Shown here: piece after piece, positions 1-6,742 of the stretch
Position numbering within the stretch: the stretch's first letter is position 1
Layout of the letters: each line of letters begins with the position of its first letter
Source: Spirosoma fluviale
GTDB taxonomy: Bacteria > Bacteroidota > Bacteroidia > Cytophagales > Spirosomataceae
Assembly: GCA_945906915.1 (NCBI GenBank)
Contig: CAMDSI010000097.1
Span: 1-7,661, forward strand
DNA: 7,661 bases
Reading direction: 5' to 3'
Notes under the pieces: model-generated
What the model was told of the DNA's origin: nothing
Seen by the model: only the letters and a program-made list of their open reading frames with translations
The model's database searches: none
Position numbers and translations under genes: made by a program

Positions 1-1412
1 GTTCTTCTCCAGTTGAAATAAGCTTCCATTCCTGAATTCATGAAGAAGGCTGCGTATTTTTGAGAAACAATTTTCTGGATCGCATTCGTCGCATCATAAG
101 CAACAACTGATTGTGCATAGTACGTATCGAAGTTAAAGTTCACCGTGTACTTCGTTTGGTCAGCGGCATCTTTTGTACCCGTTTTAGAATACGTGAATGT
201 ATTAGCTCCATCTACGATACCGTAGAATGTATGAGATGCCTTGATACCTTTCTTGTACCAATCCTCAGCAGAACCTGATGCCCAACCACGTGCATACCCT
301 TCAGCGATGTTAAAGCATAACTCAGGATATCCTACGATGAACGTGTTCTCTCCTGTGTAGTTTTGGTAGTAACGTGAACGGCTTTGGAAAGAGTAGATAC
401 CTGGAGCAAAACCTGCACCATTTGTCAAACCTGCATTCTTAGCCATGTCATCTATATTATCACCAGAACCGGCTCCACGGTAAGCCGTGAAATCTGAAGG
501 TAATTTACCTGCTTTTAAATCTGAACCAGCCGGCTCGCAAGTAATCATCACACGTGGATCTTGAGTAGAAGTTAAGAACCCTACGTAGGTAGAAGCCATA
601 TTTTGACGCGTTGCATCGAAACCAAAGTTATCCGGATTAGATGGGTATTTGTTAAATGCGTTCCAAACAAATTGCAACGACTCTGCGTTAGACGCCATCA
701 TTGGGTATTTAGTAGCATTCGATACCATTTCAGCAAACTTCGCTTTAACACCGATTTCTGCATCTGTATCTTTCTTAGATAACGTGATTAATACACGTAA
801 ACGGTAAGCGTTCACTACTTTTTGCCATTTCTTCAAATCTCCACCGAAATAGAAATCACCAGAAACCGTTTCGCCTTTTGCGATTAATGTAGTCATATCC
901 GCGTTTGCGTCGTCTAACCACTTCAAGATTTGAATGTAGATTACTTTTTGTGAATCGTATTTCGGAGCTGTATTTGCAATTCCTTTTAACGCATCCGTCA
1001 TAGGTAAATCACCTACACGCTTCGACATTTGATCGAAGAAATACGCACGGAAGAATTTACCTAAAGCAGAGTATCCATTCACGTCAGCTAAACCTAGCTT
1101 TTTCGCTTCCTCCTCCATCTTTACTACGTTTTTCAACGTTGTAAATTGGTTTGGCATTTGACCTAAATTATATTCATTATTTGCATAATAATTATAATTA
1201 GAGCAATAAAACTGATTGTAACGCGCCTCCGCAGAAAATGGGCGACCATTATCATTCATTACATTTAATTCTACAGCCTGCAATACTAATGAGGCAGGAA
1301 CCTGTACCGCGCGGTTAGAGTCTTTCTCTAACTGGTCGAACGATTTCTCGCAACTGCTTAATGCAATTAGAGAAAAGCCCAACATACCTAAGATGATATT
1401 TTTAACTTTCAT
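1..1412 (-). CDS. SusD/RagB-like nutrient-binding outer-membrane lipoprotein (3' end cut by window edge)
   Basis: Surface lipoprotein expected to sit as a lid on the SusC barrel encoded just upstream and to capture the ligand for TonB-driven import. The visible 470 codons begin MKVKNIILGMLGFSLIALSS and have a lipobox L18-S19-S20-C21, followed by E22-K23; Cys21 should be lipidated. The body is rich in Tyr, Trp and Asn, with helical stretches typical of the TPR-like SusD fold. The last visible residues include MNSGMEAYFNWRR, a C-terminal signature common in the SusD-like_2 branch. Family members are usually about 480-550 residues, so only a short tail should be missing. The ATG lies 28 nt after the transporter stop, behind an A-rich leader (ACAAACA) with no Shine-Dalgarno, as is usual in Bacteroidota. 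Co-transcription with the SusC gene is inferred from strand and spacing. The ligand cannot be read from the sequence. I am sure of the family and unsure of the substrate. Confidence 0.93.
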   Translation of the reverse strand, partial: MKVKNIILGMLGFSLIALSSCEKSFDQLEKDSNRAVQVPASLVLQAVELNVMNDNGRPFSAEARYNQFYCSNYNYYANNEYNLGQMPNQFTTLKNVVKMEEEAKKLGLADVNGYSALGKFFRAYFFDQMSKRVGDLPMTDALKGIANTAPKYDSQKVIYIQILKWLDDANADMTTLIAKGETVSGDFYFGGDLKKWQKVVNAYRLRVLITLSKKDTDAEIGVKAKFAEMVSNATKYPMMASNAESLQFVWNAFNKYPSNPDNFGFDATRQNMASTYVGFLTSTQDPRVMITCEPAGSDLKAGKLPSDFTAYRGAGSGDNIDDMAKNAGLTNGAGFAPGIYSFQSRSRYYQNYTGENTFIVGYPELCFNIAEGYARGWASGSAEDWYKKGIKASHTFYGIVDGANTFTYSKTGTKDAADQTKYTVNFNFDTYYAQSVVAYDATNAIQKIVSQKYAAFFMNSGMEAYFNWRR

Positions 1413-1440
1413 TGTTTGTAACTTTTATATAAATGAAAAA

Positions 1441-4400
1441 TTAGAATGTGAAGTTTAAGTTAACTCCGTAGCTTCTAACTGAAGGAGTTTGAGAACCTGT
1501 AACTCCGTCTGTCAAGTACTGAGACAAATCAGTATCTTTCGCTTCAGCGAAGTACAATAAGTTACGACCTACGAATGAAACATTCGCGGAAGAAACTGCT
1601 TTACCAAACCACTTAGTAGGAAGCTTAACTCCCACAACCACTTCTTTTAGCATTCCGAATGAACGGCTCATTAAGTTTCCTTCGTTTGTGTTGTAATAAC
1701 GTCCTACGTAATCTTGAACATACGTTTTCACCGTGTTTGGAGCGAATTGTAATTCAGAGAAGTTCGTTACTTTACCGTTTGCATCATACTTGATCGCAAC
1801 GCCATTAGAAACAACCACACCTTGACCTACAAAAGCTTTCACACCTAAAGCGTCTTGAGGACGAGCTGCTGCAAAGATGCCTTGCGTAGTTCCAATGTGA
1901 CGACCACCACGGTACGTTTGCTGTTGCGTGTAGTTAATGATTTTACCTCCGATACGACCATCAAATAAGATGCTTAAGCTTACATTCTTGTAAGTAAACT
2001 TGTTATTTAAACCAAATACAAAGTCAGGGTTTGCATTTCCTAAGTATTGCGATTGTGTTCCAGTTAATCTTTCTGGAATACCACCTGAAGTATTGATGAT
2101 TTTTCCATCTGGAGTGCGAACGAAAGCTGAACCATAAATTTTATCCGTACGATCACCCACTTTTAAGAAGGTATTTAAATTCGTGATACCTGGATAAATT
2201 TCAGTTAACGTTTGCTCGAAAGTAGAATAGTTCGCTAATACATCCCAGCTAAAGTCAGCCGTTTGGATAGGTGTTCCTGTTACCGAGATCTCATACCCTT
2301 TTTTCTGCGTCTTGATACCATTCACTAAAGCTGATGTATAACCTGATGTAGATGAGATAGGTAATGAGAAGATAGAAGGACCATCATTCGAGATGAAATA
2401 AGCTGCATCAATCGCGATACGGTTTTTCAATAAACGCAAGTCCATACCGAATTCCGTCTGAGAAGTCTCTGATGGATTCAAGTTCGGGTTGCTCAATTCG
2501 TTACCGTAAACTGCACCTGTTTGGTTATTATAATAGAAACCAGTAGAGTAAACCGTATTGTTTTGGTAAGATGGACCATCGTAAGGAGAATTATAGTTTT
2601 CTCCAGAATACGTTCCTACACGGTTATCAATCGTAGATGAAGTTAAACCATCTTTCACATTTGCATACGATCCGCGGAATTTCAAGAAAGAAACTACTTC
2701 TGGTAAATTTACATAATCAGATACTACTGAAACGGCTCCGAAGGAAGGGTAGAAGAAGGAGTTCTTACCAGCTGGTAACGTAGATAATTTATCCAAACGA
2801 CCTGTAGCAAATACGGTTAAGAATTTCTTATAAGAGAAGTCAGCTGAATAATACGCTGAAAGCACTTGCATGTCAGAGCCAAAATTACCTACCTGAACTG
2901 GAAGAGCCGAGTTCGAGAAGTTATATAAACCTGGAACGTTCAAATAGTTCGTAGATGCAAACATTGACTTGTATTGGAAAAGACGTTGTGATGCACCCGC
3001 GTTAATCTTCGTATTAAAGCCTGGTAATAAGTCTTTATCGAATGTTAACAATAATTCTGTGTTGTTCTCAAATAAAGAACGACGATCCTCGCGGTAATCA
3101 CCACGACGCTCATCACGACCATAGGTACCTGCAGAGTAAGGGAATTTCTCCGTGCGAACCATATCCCAAGTAGTTACTTGCGTACGAGCTAATAAATTCA
3201 AGTTCTCGTTAAACGTGTAACGTAAAGACGCTTGACCTATGATATCTGTCTTGTAGTGTGAGCGTAACCACTCGTATGACATGAAATATGGGTTATTGTA
3301 ACGTTGGTATTCCGCATAGATTTGCTGAACGCCTTCCTTACCTTTTTGCCAGTAGTTTTTCATATCATCCATGTTCCAGTCTGCTCCTGCCCAATAAACG
3401 ATATTATAAATAATCGAGTTAGGACCGTAGTTCACATCTGGAATGTTAGGCGTGTATTGACGATTATACTGTAAGTTCGACTCAAACTTTAATTTGTTAG
3501 AGAACTTGTAATCAGCCGTAATGTTAAAGTTCGTCATATTCAATTGGGTATTAGGAACAATACCTTTTTGATAGATATGAGACGTAGAGAAACGCAAGTT
3601 ATACTTCTCACCTGTTGCAGCAACCGAAATATTATTCGTAGATAAGATACCTGTTTCTAAGAAACGCTTTAAGTTGTCTTTACCACGAGCAATCCAAGGA
3701 GTGCTTGAACGTTTGCCTGTGATTGGATCTACTGGAGAATCGTATTGTGGAATTAATTGTCCGTTAAAACGTGGACCCCAACCACCATCGTAGTCACCGT
3801 CGTTCAAACCACCACCTTTACCATCACCGAAAGCATACGTACCGTGATCACCAGGACCATATTCGTCTTGCACTTCTGGGATCGCATAGAAACCTGATTG
3901 CATTTGAGTAGAAGAGTTAACTTCTACTGAGAAACCGCGCTTATCAGCTGAACCACGTTTTGTCGTGATTAAGATCGCACCGTTCTTACCGCGGAAACCA
4001 TAAAGTGCAGAAGCAGATGCTCCTTTTAAAACTGAATAAGTTTCGATATCATCCGGAGAGATATTCCAAGTATCTGAGTTAATCGGCACACCATCTACTA
4101 CATAAAGTATAGTAGAGCTACCACGTAAAGAGATATTAGGCTTACGTAATAATTCTGGTTGTGAACCGATCGTCAAACCAGCTACGCGACCTGATAATGC
4201 GTTGATCGCATTAGGCTCACGTGCTTTAATCGTGCTAGCTCCGTCTACTGTTTGGATGGCAACACCGATTTTACGAATATCTTTCTTGATACCCAAAGCC
4301 GTTACAACTACTTCTTGTAATTGTTTTTCGTCTTGAGATAAAACGACGTTTAGTTCTGAAACATTCCCAACAGCTACCTCTTTAGAAGTATAGCCAATCA

Positions 4401-4662
4401 TAGAAAATTGTAATACTTCGTTTCCTGATACTGAGATCGAATAAGCACCTTGTGCATCCGTTAACGTACCCTTAGAACTACCCTTTACCCGGATAGTAAC
4501 ACCTGGAACACCTGATTTCTCCTCTACGGAAGTAACCGTTCCTTTCAAACTACGCGATTGACCAAATGAGGTCATACTTACCGTAGAAATTAATGCAAAA
4601 ACAAGCCAAATCAACGATTTGGGGCTCATTTTAGCAAAAAACATTTGTACATTGTTTTTCAT
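1441..4662 (-). CDS. SusC/RagA-family TonB-dependent outer-membrane transporter
   Basis: Outer-membrane importer, 1073 residues, a normal length for SusC. Parts in order, numbered from the ATG at 4662: signal peptide about 1-35 (hydrophobic core near LIWLVFALISTV, cleavage near SFGQ); CarboxypepD_reg-like domain about 39-108 (LKGTVTSVEEKSG, then GYTSKEV); TonB-box-like segment about 114-127 (LQEVVVTALG); plug about 131-237 with SLRGSS, LYVVDGVPI, DDIETYSVLKGASASALYG and NGAILITTKRG; then the beta-barrel to a C-terminal YGVNLNFTF ending in Phe. The open frame extends 27 nt further to a GTG at 4689, but that codon overlaps the -7 promoter element, so the ATG at 4662 is preferred. It is followed by its SusD partner. 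The gene is divergent from a phosphonate-type operon, suggesting but not proving that the pair imports a phosphorus-containing ligand. Substrate is unknown; family assignment is firm. Confidence 0.96.
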   Translation of the reverse strand: MKNNVQMFFAKMSPKSLIWLVFALISTVSMTSFGQSRSLKGTVTSVEEKSGVPGVTIRVKGSSKGTLTDAQGAYSISVSGNEVLQFSMIGYTSKEVAVGNVSELNVVLSQDEKQLQEVVVTALGIKKDIRKIGVAIQTVDGASTIKAREPNAINALSGRVAGLTIGSQPELLRKPNISLRGSSTILYVVDGVPINSDTWNISPDDIETYSVLKGASASALYGFRGKNGAILITTKRGSADKRGFSVEVNSSTQMQSGFYAIPEVQDEYGPGDHGTYAFGDGKGGGLNDGDYDGGWGPRFNGQLIPQYDSPVDPITGKRSSTPWIARGKDNLKRFLETGILSTNNISVAATGEKYNLRFSTSHIYQKGIVPNTQLNMTNFNITADYKFSNKLKFESNLQYNRQYTPNIPDVNYGPNSIIYNIVYWAGADWNMDDMKNYWQKGKEGVQQIYAEYQRYNNPYFMSYEWLRSHYKTDIIGQASLRYTFNENLNLLARTQVTTWDMVRTEKFPYSAGTYGRDERRGDYREDRRSLFENNTELLLTFDKDLLPGFNTKINAGASQRLFQYKSMFASTNYLNVPGLYNFSNSALPVQVGNFGSDMQVLSAYYSADFSYKKFLTVFATGRLDKLSTLPAGKNSFFYPSFGAVSVVSDYVNLPEVVSFLKFRGSYANVKDGLTSSTIDNRVGTYSGENYNSPYDGPSYQNNTVYSTGFYYNNQTGAVYGNELSNPNLNPSETSQTEFGMDLRLLKNRIAIDAAYFISNDGPSIFSLPISSTSGYTSALVNGIKTQKKGYEISVTGTPIQTADFSWDVLANYSTFEQTLTEIYPGITNLNTFLKVGDRTDKIYGSAFVRTPDGKIINTSGGIPERLTGTQSQYLGNANPDFVFGLNNKFTYKNVSLSILFDGRIGGKIINYTQQQTYRGGRHIGTTQGIFAAARPQDALGVKAFVGQGVVVSNGVAIKYDANGKVTNFSELQFAPNTVKTYVQDYVGRYYNTNEGNLMSRSFGMLKEVVVGVKLPTKWFGKAVSSANVSFVGRNLLYFAEAKDTDLSQYLTDGVTGSQTPSVRSYGVNLNFTF

Positions 4663-4688
4663 ATGAGTTAGTTTATTAAATATTTGCA

Positions 4689-4696
4689 CAAAAATA
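4689..4696 (-). promoter_or_regulatory. Putative -7 element (TATTTTTG) of the SusC/SusD operon
   Basis: Read on the minus strand, TATTTTTG fits the Bacteroidota -7 consensus TAnnTTTG. It lies 26 nt upstream of the preferred ATG at 4662, which would give a short leader of about 20 nt. I see no TTG at the usual -33 distance, so the assignment depends on the -7 match and its position alone. Confidence 0.5.
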
Positions 4697-4755
4697 AGCC
4701 CGATATTTAAAGGCTATTAATCCGATAAAACAAGAAATGATTAAGAAAACGCGTC

Positions 4756-4766
4756 GCGTATTACGC
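4756..4766. promoter_or_regulatory. 11-bp palindrome, possible operator half
   Basis: GCGTATTACGC is a perfect inverted repeat: GCGTA, one central T, then TACGC. An ACGCGT palindrome sits just beside it at 4749-4754. This is a locally GC-rich patch in an otherwise AT-rich intergenic region. It overlaps the start of the direct repeat at 4761-4779. It could be a binding site for a dimeric regulator, but an 11-bp palindrome can arise by chance, and no second copy is visible. Confidence 0.25.
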
Positions 4767-4779
4767 CTATGTTATGCCT
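4761..4779 (+). promoter_or_regulatory. Tandem 11-bp-period repeat, TTACGCCT/TTATGCCT, candidate response-regulator site
   Basis: TTACGCCT at 4761-4768 recurs as TTATGCCT at 4772-4779, differing at one base, with an exact 11-bp step. PhoB/OmpR-type response regulators are known to bind direct repeats spaced by one helical turn (about 11 bp), so the layout resembles a Pho-box. The bases do not match the enterobacterial Pho box. The site lies about 65 bp upstream of the SusC -7 element and about 92 bp upstream of the hydrolase -7 element. A phosphate-responsive role is inferred from geometry and gene content only. Confidence 0.3.
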
Positions 4780-4844
4780 CGTTTTGGAAATAAATTTTTC
4801 AGCATAAAAACTTAGAAAAGTGCAATATATTAAAGCATAATAAT

Positions 4845-4878
4845 TTGATTATTTCGGGTTAATAGATCGGTAATTTTG
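4845..4878 (+). promoter_or_regulatory. Putative Bacteroidota promoter of the phosphonate operon
   Basis: A TTG at 4845-4847 is followed after 23 nt by TAATTTTG at 4871-4878, which matches the -33 TTG / -7 TAnnTTTG arrangement known for Bacteroidota housekeeping promoters. The spacer is at the long end of the accepted range. The -7 box ends 18 nt before the hydrolase ATG at 4897, so the 5' leader would be only about a dozen bases. A GAGGTG at 4878-4883 is too far from the ATG to be a good ribosome-binding site. Confidence 0.55.
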
Positions 4879-4896
4879 AGGTGCTAACTTAACCGC

Positions 4897-5592
4897 ATGA
4901 AAGAGATTAAATTAGTTGTTTTAGATATGGCGGGTACCACGGTGGCTGATCAACATGAGGTGGAATATTGCTTTAAACAAGCTGCCATAAAAAACGAATT
5001 GCATTCCAGCGATGAGCGTATTTTAGCGCTGCAAGGCTATGCTAAATTATATGTGTTTACATTGCTGTGGACAGAGCAATTAGGGGAAGGGGATTCACGG
5101 ATTTCAGAACTTGCCTTGCAATCCTATCAAGACTTTAAAGCTATTCTGGAAAATCATTACCGGACTCAGCCCGTTTACCCTACGGAAGGCTGCATAGAAT
5201 TATTCGAAGCCTTGCATGCGAAAGGAATTAAAATTGCTTTAACGACAGGTTTTTACCGCGAGGTAGCTGATATTATTTTAGGTCGTTTAGGCTGGGTTCC
5301 TTCCCTTCAAGCTACTGATGGCATTCATCTTTCTGTGACACCAGATGAAGTGAATGGAGAAGGAAGACCTTCCCCTGCCATGATTCAGTATGCGATGGAG
5401 AAACTCGGTATTACAGATGTGGAAGAGGTGATCAATGTGGGGGACACTCCGGTTGATCTTCTCTTTGGTAAAAATGCTGGTGTTCGTTATGCCTTAGGCG
5501 TTTGTAATGGTACACATACCCGCGAGCAATTAGCCGCGCATCCGAATGATGGTTTACTAGATAAAATTTCTGATTTACGCTCTTATGTATAA
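4897..5592 (+). CDS. Phosphonatase-like HAD hydrolase (PhnX relative, TIGR03351-like)
   Basis: Predicted cytoplasmic C-P bond hydrolase acting on a phosphono-aldehyde, giving phosphate plus an aldehyde. At 231 residues it is somewhat shorter than classical PhnX (about 265) and close to the phosphonatase-like group. Motif I is D10-M-A12-G-T-T, with Ala where most HAD phosphatases have the second Asp; this DxAGT form is distinctive of phosphonatases. Motif II is T116-T117-G118, followed by R121. Motif III uses Arg (GEGRP, R157) instead of the usual Lys. Motif IV is G182-D183-T-P-V-D187. In the cap, QGYAK places K50 40 residues after D10, which by eye aligns with the Schiff-base Lys53 of Bacillus cereus PhnX (41 residues after Asp12). 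There is no signal peptide. The stop overlaps the next gene by 8 nt. The exact substrate (phosphonoacetaldehyde or a derivative) is open; a plain HAD phosphatase is unlikely given motif I. Confidence 0.88.
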   Translation: MKEIKLVVLDMAGTTVADQHEVEYCFKQAAIKNELHSSDERILALQGYAKLYVFTLLWTEQLGEGDSRISELALQSYQDFKAILENHYRTQPVYPTEGCIELFEALHAKGIKIALTTGFYREVADIILGRLGWVPSLQATDGIHLSVTPDEVNGEGRPSPAMIQYAMEKLGITDVEEVINVGDTPVDLLFGKNAGVRYALGVCNGTHTREQLAAHPNDGLLDKISDLRSYV

Positions 5593-6742
5593 GAACAGAA
5601 AATACGATTTAATCATTGTGGGCGGTGGAGTAATAGGCACCTATTGCGCCTATCACGCCCTTAGAAAAGGAAAAACCGTTTTATTATTAGAGAAAGATGC
5701 GCAACCTTACGAAGCTAGTTTTCGGAATTTTGGGCAAGCAGTTCCATCTGGACAAGCCTTAGATTCCTGGTTTGATTATGGTCGAAAATCCTTGAAAATT
5801 TATAAGGATCTACAACAAGAAACCGATATTTCTGTGGTGAAAAATGGTTCTTGGTATGTGGCATCCGATGATCAAGAAATGGCCTTATTGGAGGAGATGT
5901 TACAGCTCTTTAAAGAACGTGATTATACCTCGCGTCTATACACGGCTTCTGAAACCTTAGAAATCAATCCACATTTTAAGAAGGACTATGTGAAGGGCGG
6001 ATTATTTATTCCAGACGAAGCTTCGCTGAATCCACTGGTTATGGTACACCGAGTACGTGAATTTATGATTAAGCATTTAGGCTTGCATTATCAGAATCAT
6101 TGTCCGGTGATAGGTGTGGAGAAAAAGCGCGGGGTGGCCATGATTAGCACGTCGAAAAAACAAACGTTTTGGGGGGATCAAGTAATACTGGCGAATGGCC
6201 GTGATACGCAATTTTTATTGCCGGAATATTATCCTACCGAAATGCTAAAAATCAGCAAATTGCAGATGATGCGTTTGGCACCACAAAAGAAGATCTTGAA
6301 ATCCAATATTTTAACTGGCTTAACGATTCGCCGATACGATAGTTTTAAATCTTGTCCGTCCTACGCTAAAATTCACACCACTGCTGAACAAAAAGTGCTG
6401 CAAGATAAAGGCATCCATATCTTGTTTAAACAAGCGGATGATGGCTCCATTATTTTAGGTGATTCCCACGAATATGTGCCGGCGAATGATGCGGCGAATT
6501 TTGGGTTTGAAGTGTCTTCAGAAATCAATGAAATGATGTTACAAGAGGCAAAACGAATTACTTCACTCGAAAACTGGACGGTCGATTCGACTTGGGCAGG
6601 TTTTTACCTACAAGGAACGCATTCAGAAGTGTATACCAAAGTCGTGGATGACGTTATCCATATTATCAATGGAATCGGTGGAAAAGGAATGACCACTTCC
6701 CCTGGTTTCACTGCAGAATACATTCAAAATCTATACGCATGA
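5585..6742 (+). CDS. FAD-dependent oxidoreductase of phosphonate clusters (TIGR03364-like, DAO fold)
   Basis: Cytoplasmic flavoenzyme of the D-amino-acid/glycine oxidase fold, 385 residues. An N-terminal Rossmann motif G13-G-G-V-I-G18 and an acidic E36 at the end of the second strand bind the FAD ADP moiety. ASFRNFGQAVPSGQ (44-57) resembles the flavin-proximal signature of the TIGR03364 group. The C-terminal GIGGKGMTTSPG (363-374) is the usual second flavin contact. This group is known to sit next to phosphonatase-like hydrolases and has been proposed to oxidise the amine of 2-aminoethylphosphonate or a related (N-methyl or hydroxy) compound to the phosphono-aldehyde. Its start lies 8 nt inside the hydrolase gene with no ribosome-binding site of its own, so translational coupling is likely. 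Its stop overlaps the next ATG by 4 nt. The family is confident; whether the substrate is a primary or N-methylated amine cannot be read here. Confidence 0.88.
   Translation: MYKNRKYDLIIVGGGVIGTYCAYHALRKGKTVLLLEKDAQPYEASFRNFGQAVPSGQALDSWFDYGRKSLKIYKDLQQETDISVVKNGSWYVASDDQEMALLEEMLQLFKERDYTSRLYTASETLEINPHFKKDYVKGGLFIPDEASLNPLVMVHRVREFMIKHLGLHYQNHCPVIGVEKKRGVAMISTSKKQTFWGDQVILANGRDTQFLLPEYYPTEMLKISKLQMMRLAPQKKILKSNILTGLTIRRYDSFKSCPSYAKIHTTAEQKVLQDKGIHILFKQADDGSIILGDSHEYVPANDAANFGFEVSSEINEMMLQEAKRITSLENWTVDSTWAGFYLQGTHSEVYTKVVDDVIHIINGIGGKGMTTSPGFTAEYIQNLYA

Larger units (their letters stand above)
4663..4896. promoter_or_regulatory. Divergent intergenic control region
   Basis: This 234-bp AT-rich gap separates the start codons of the SusC-type transporter (minus) and the phosphonatase-like hydrolase (plus). 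It contains no open frame worth calling. It holds one TAnnTTTG element facing each gene, a near-perfect 11-bp-period direct repeat and an 11-bp palindrome, described separately. The heptamer AGCATAA also occurs twice, at 4801-4807 and 4834-4840, 33 bp apart. A shared region of this size could let one regulator control both operons, but no regulator gene is present in the window. Confidence 0.7.

Noticed and set aside
1413..1440. Possible terminator or separate promoter between the SusC and SusD genes
   Set aside because: The 28-nt gap is AT-rich, has no stem-loop and no TAnnTTTG element; it is best read as a leader within one operon.
4697..4715. AGCC...GGCT inverted repeat just upstream of the SusC -7 element
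   Set aside because: The arms are only 4 bp with an 11-nt spacer and do not extend; expected by chance.
4884..4896. CTAACTTAACC resembling the cyanobacterial Pho-box unit CTTAACCT
   Set aside because: Only one imperfect unit, lying in the probable transcribed leader just before the ATG, without the tandem copies that define that site.
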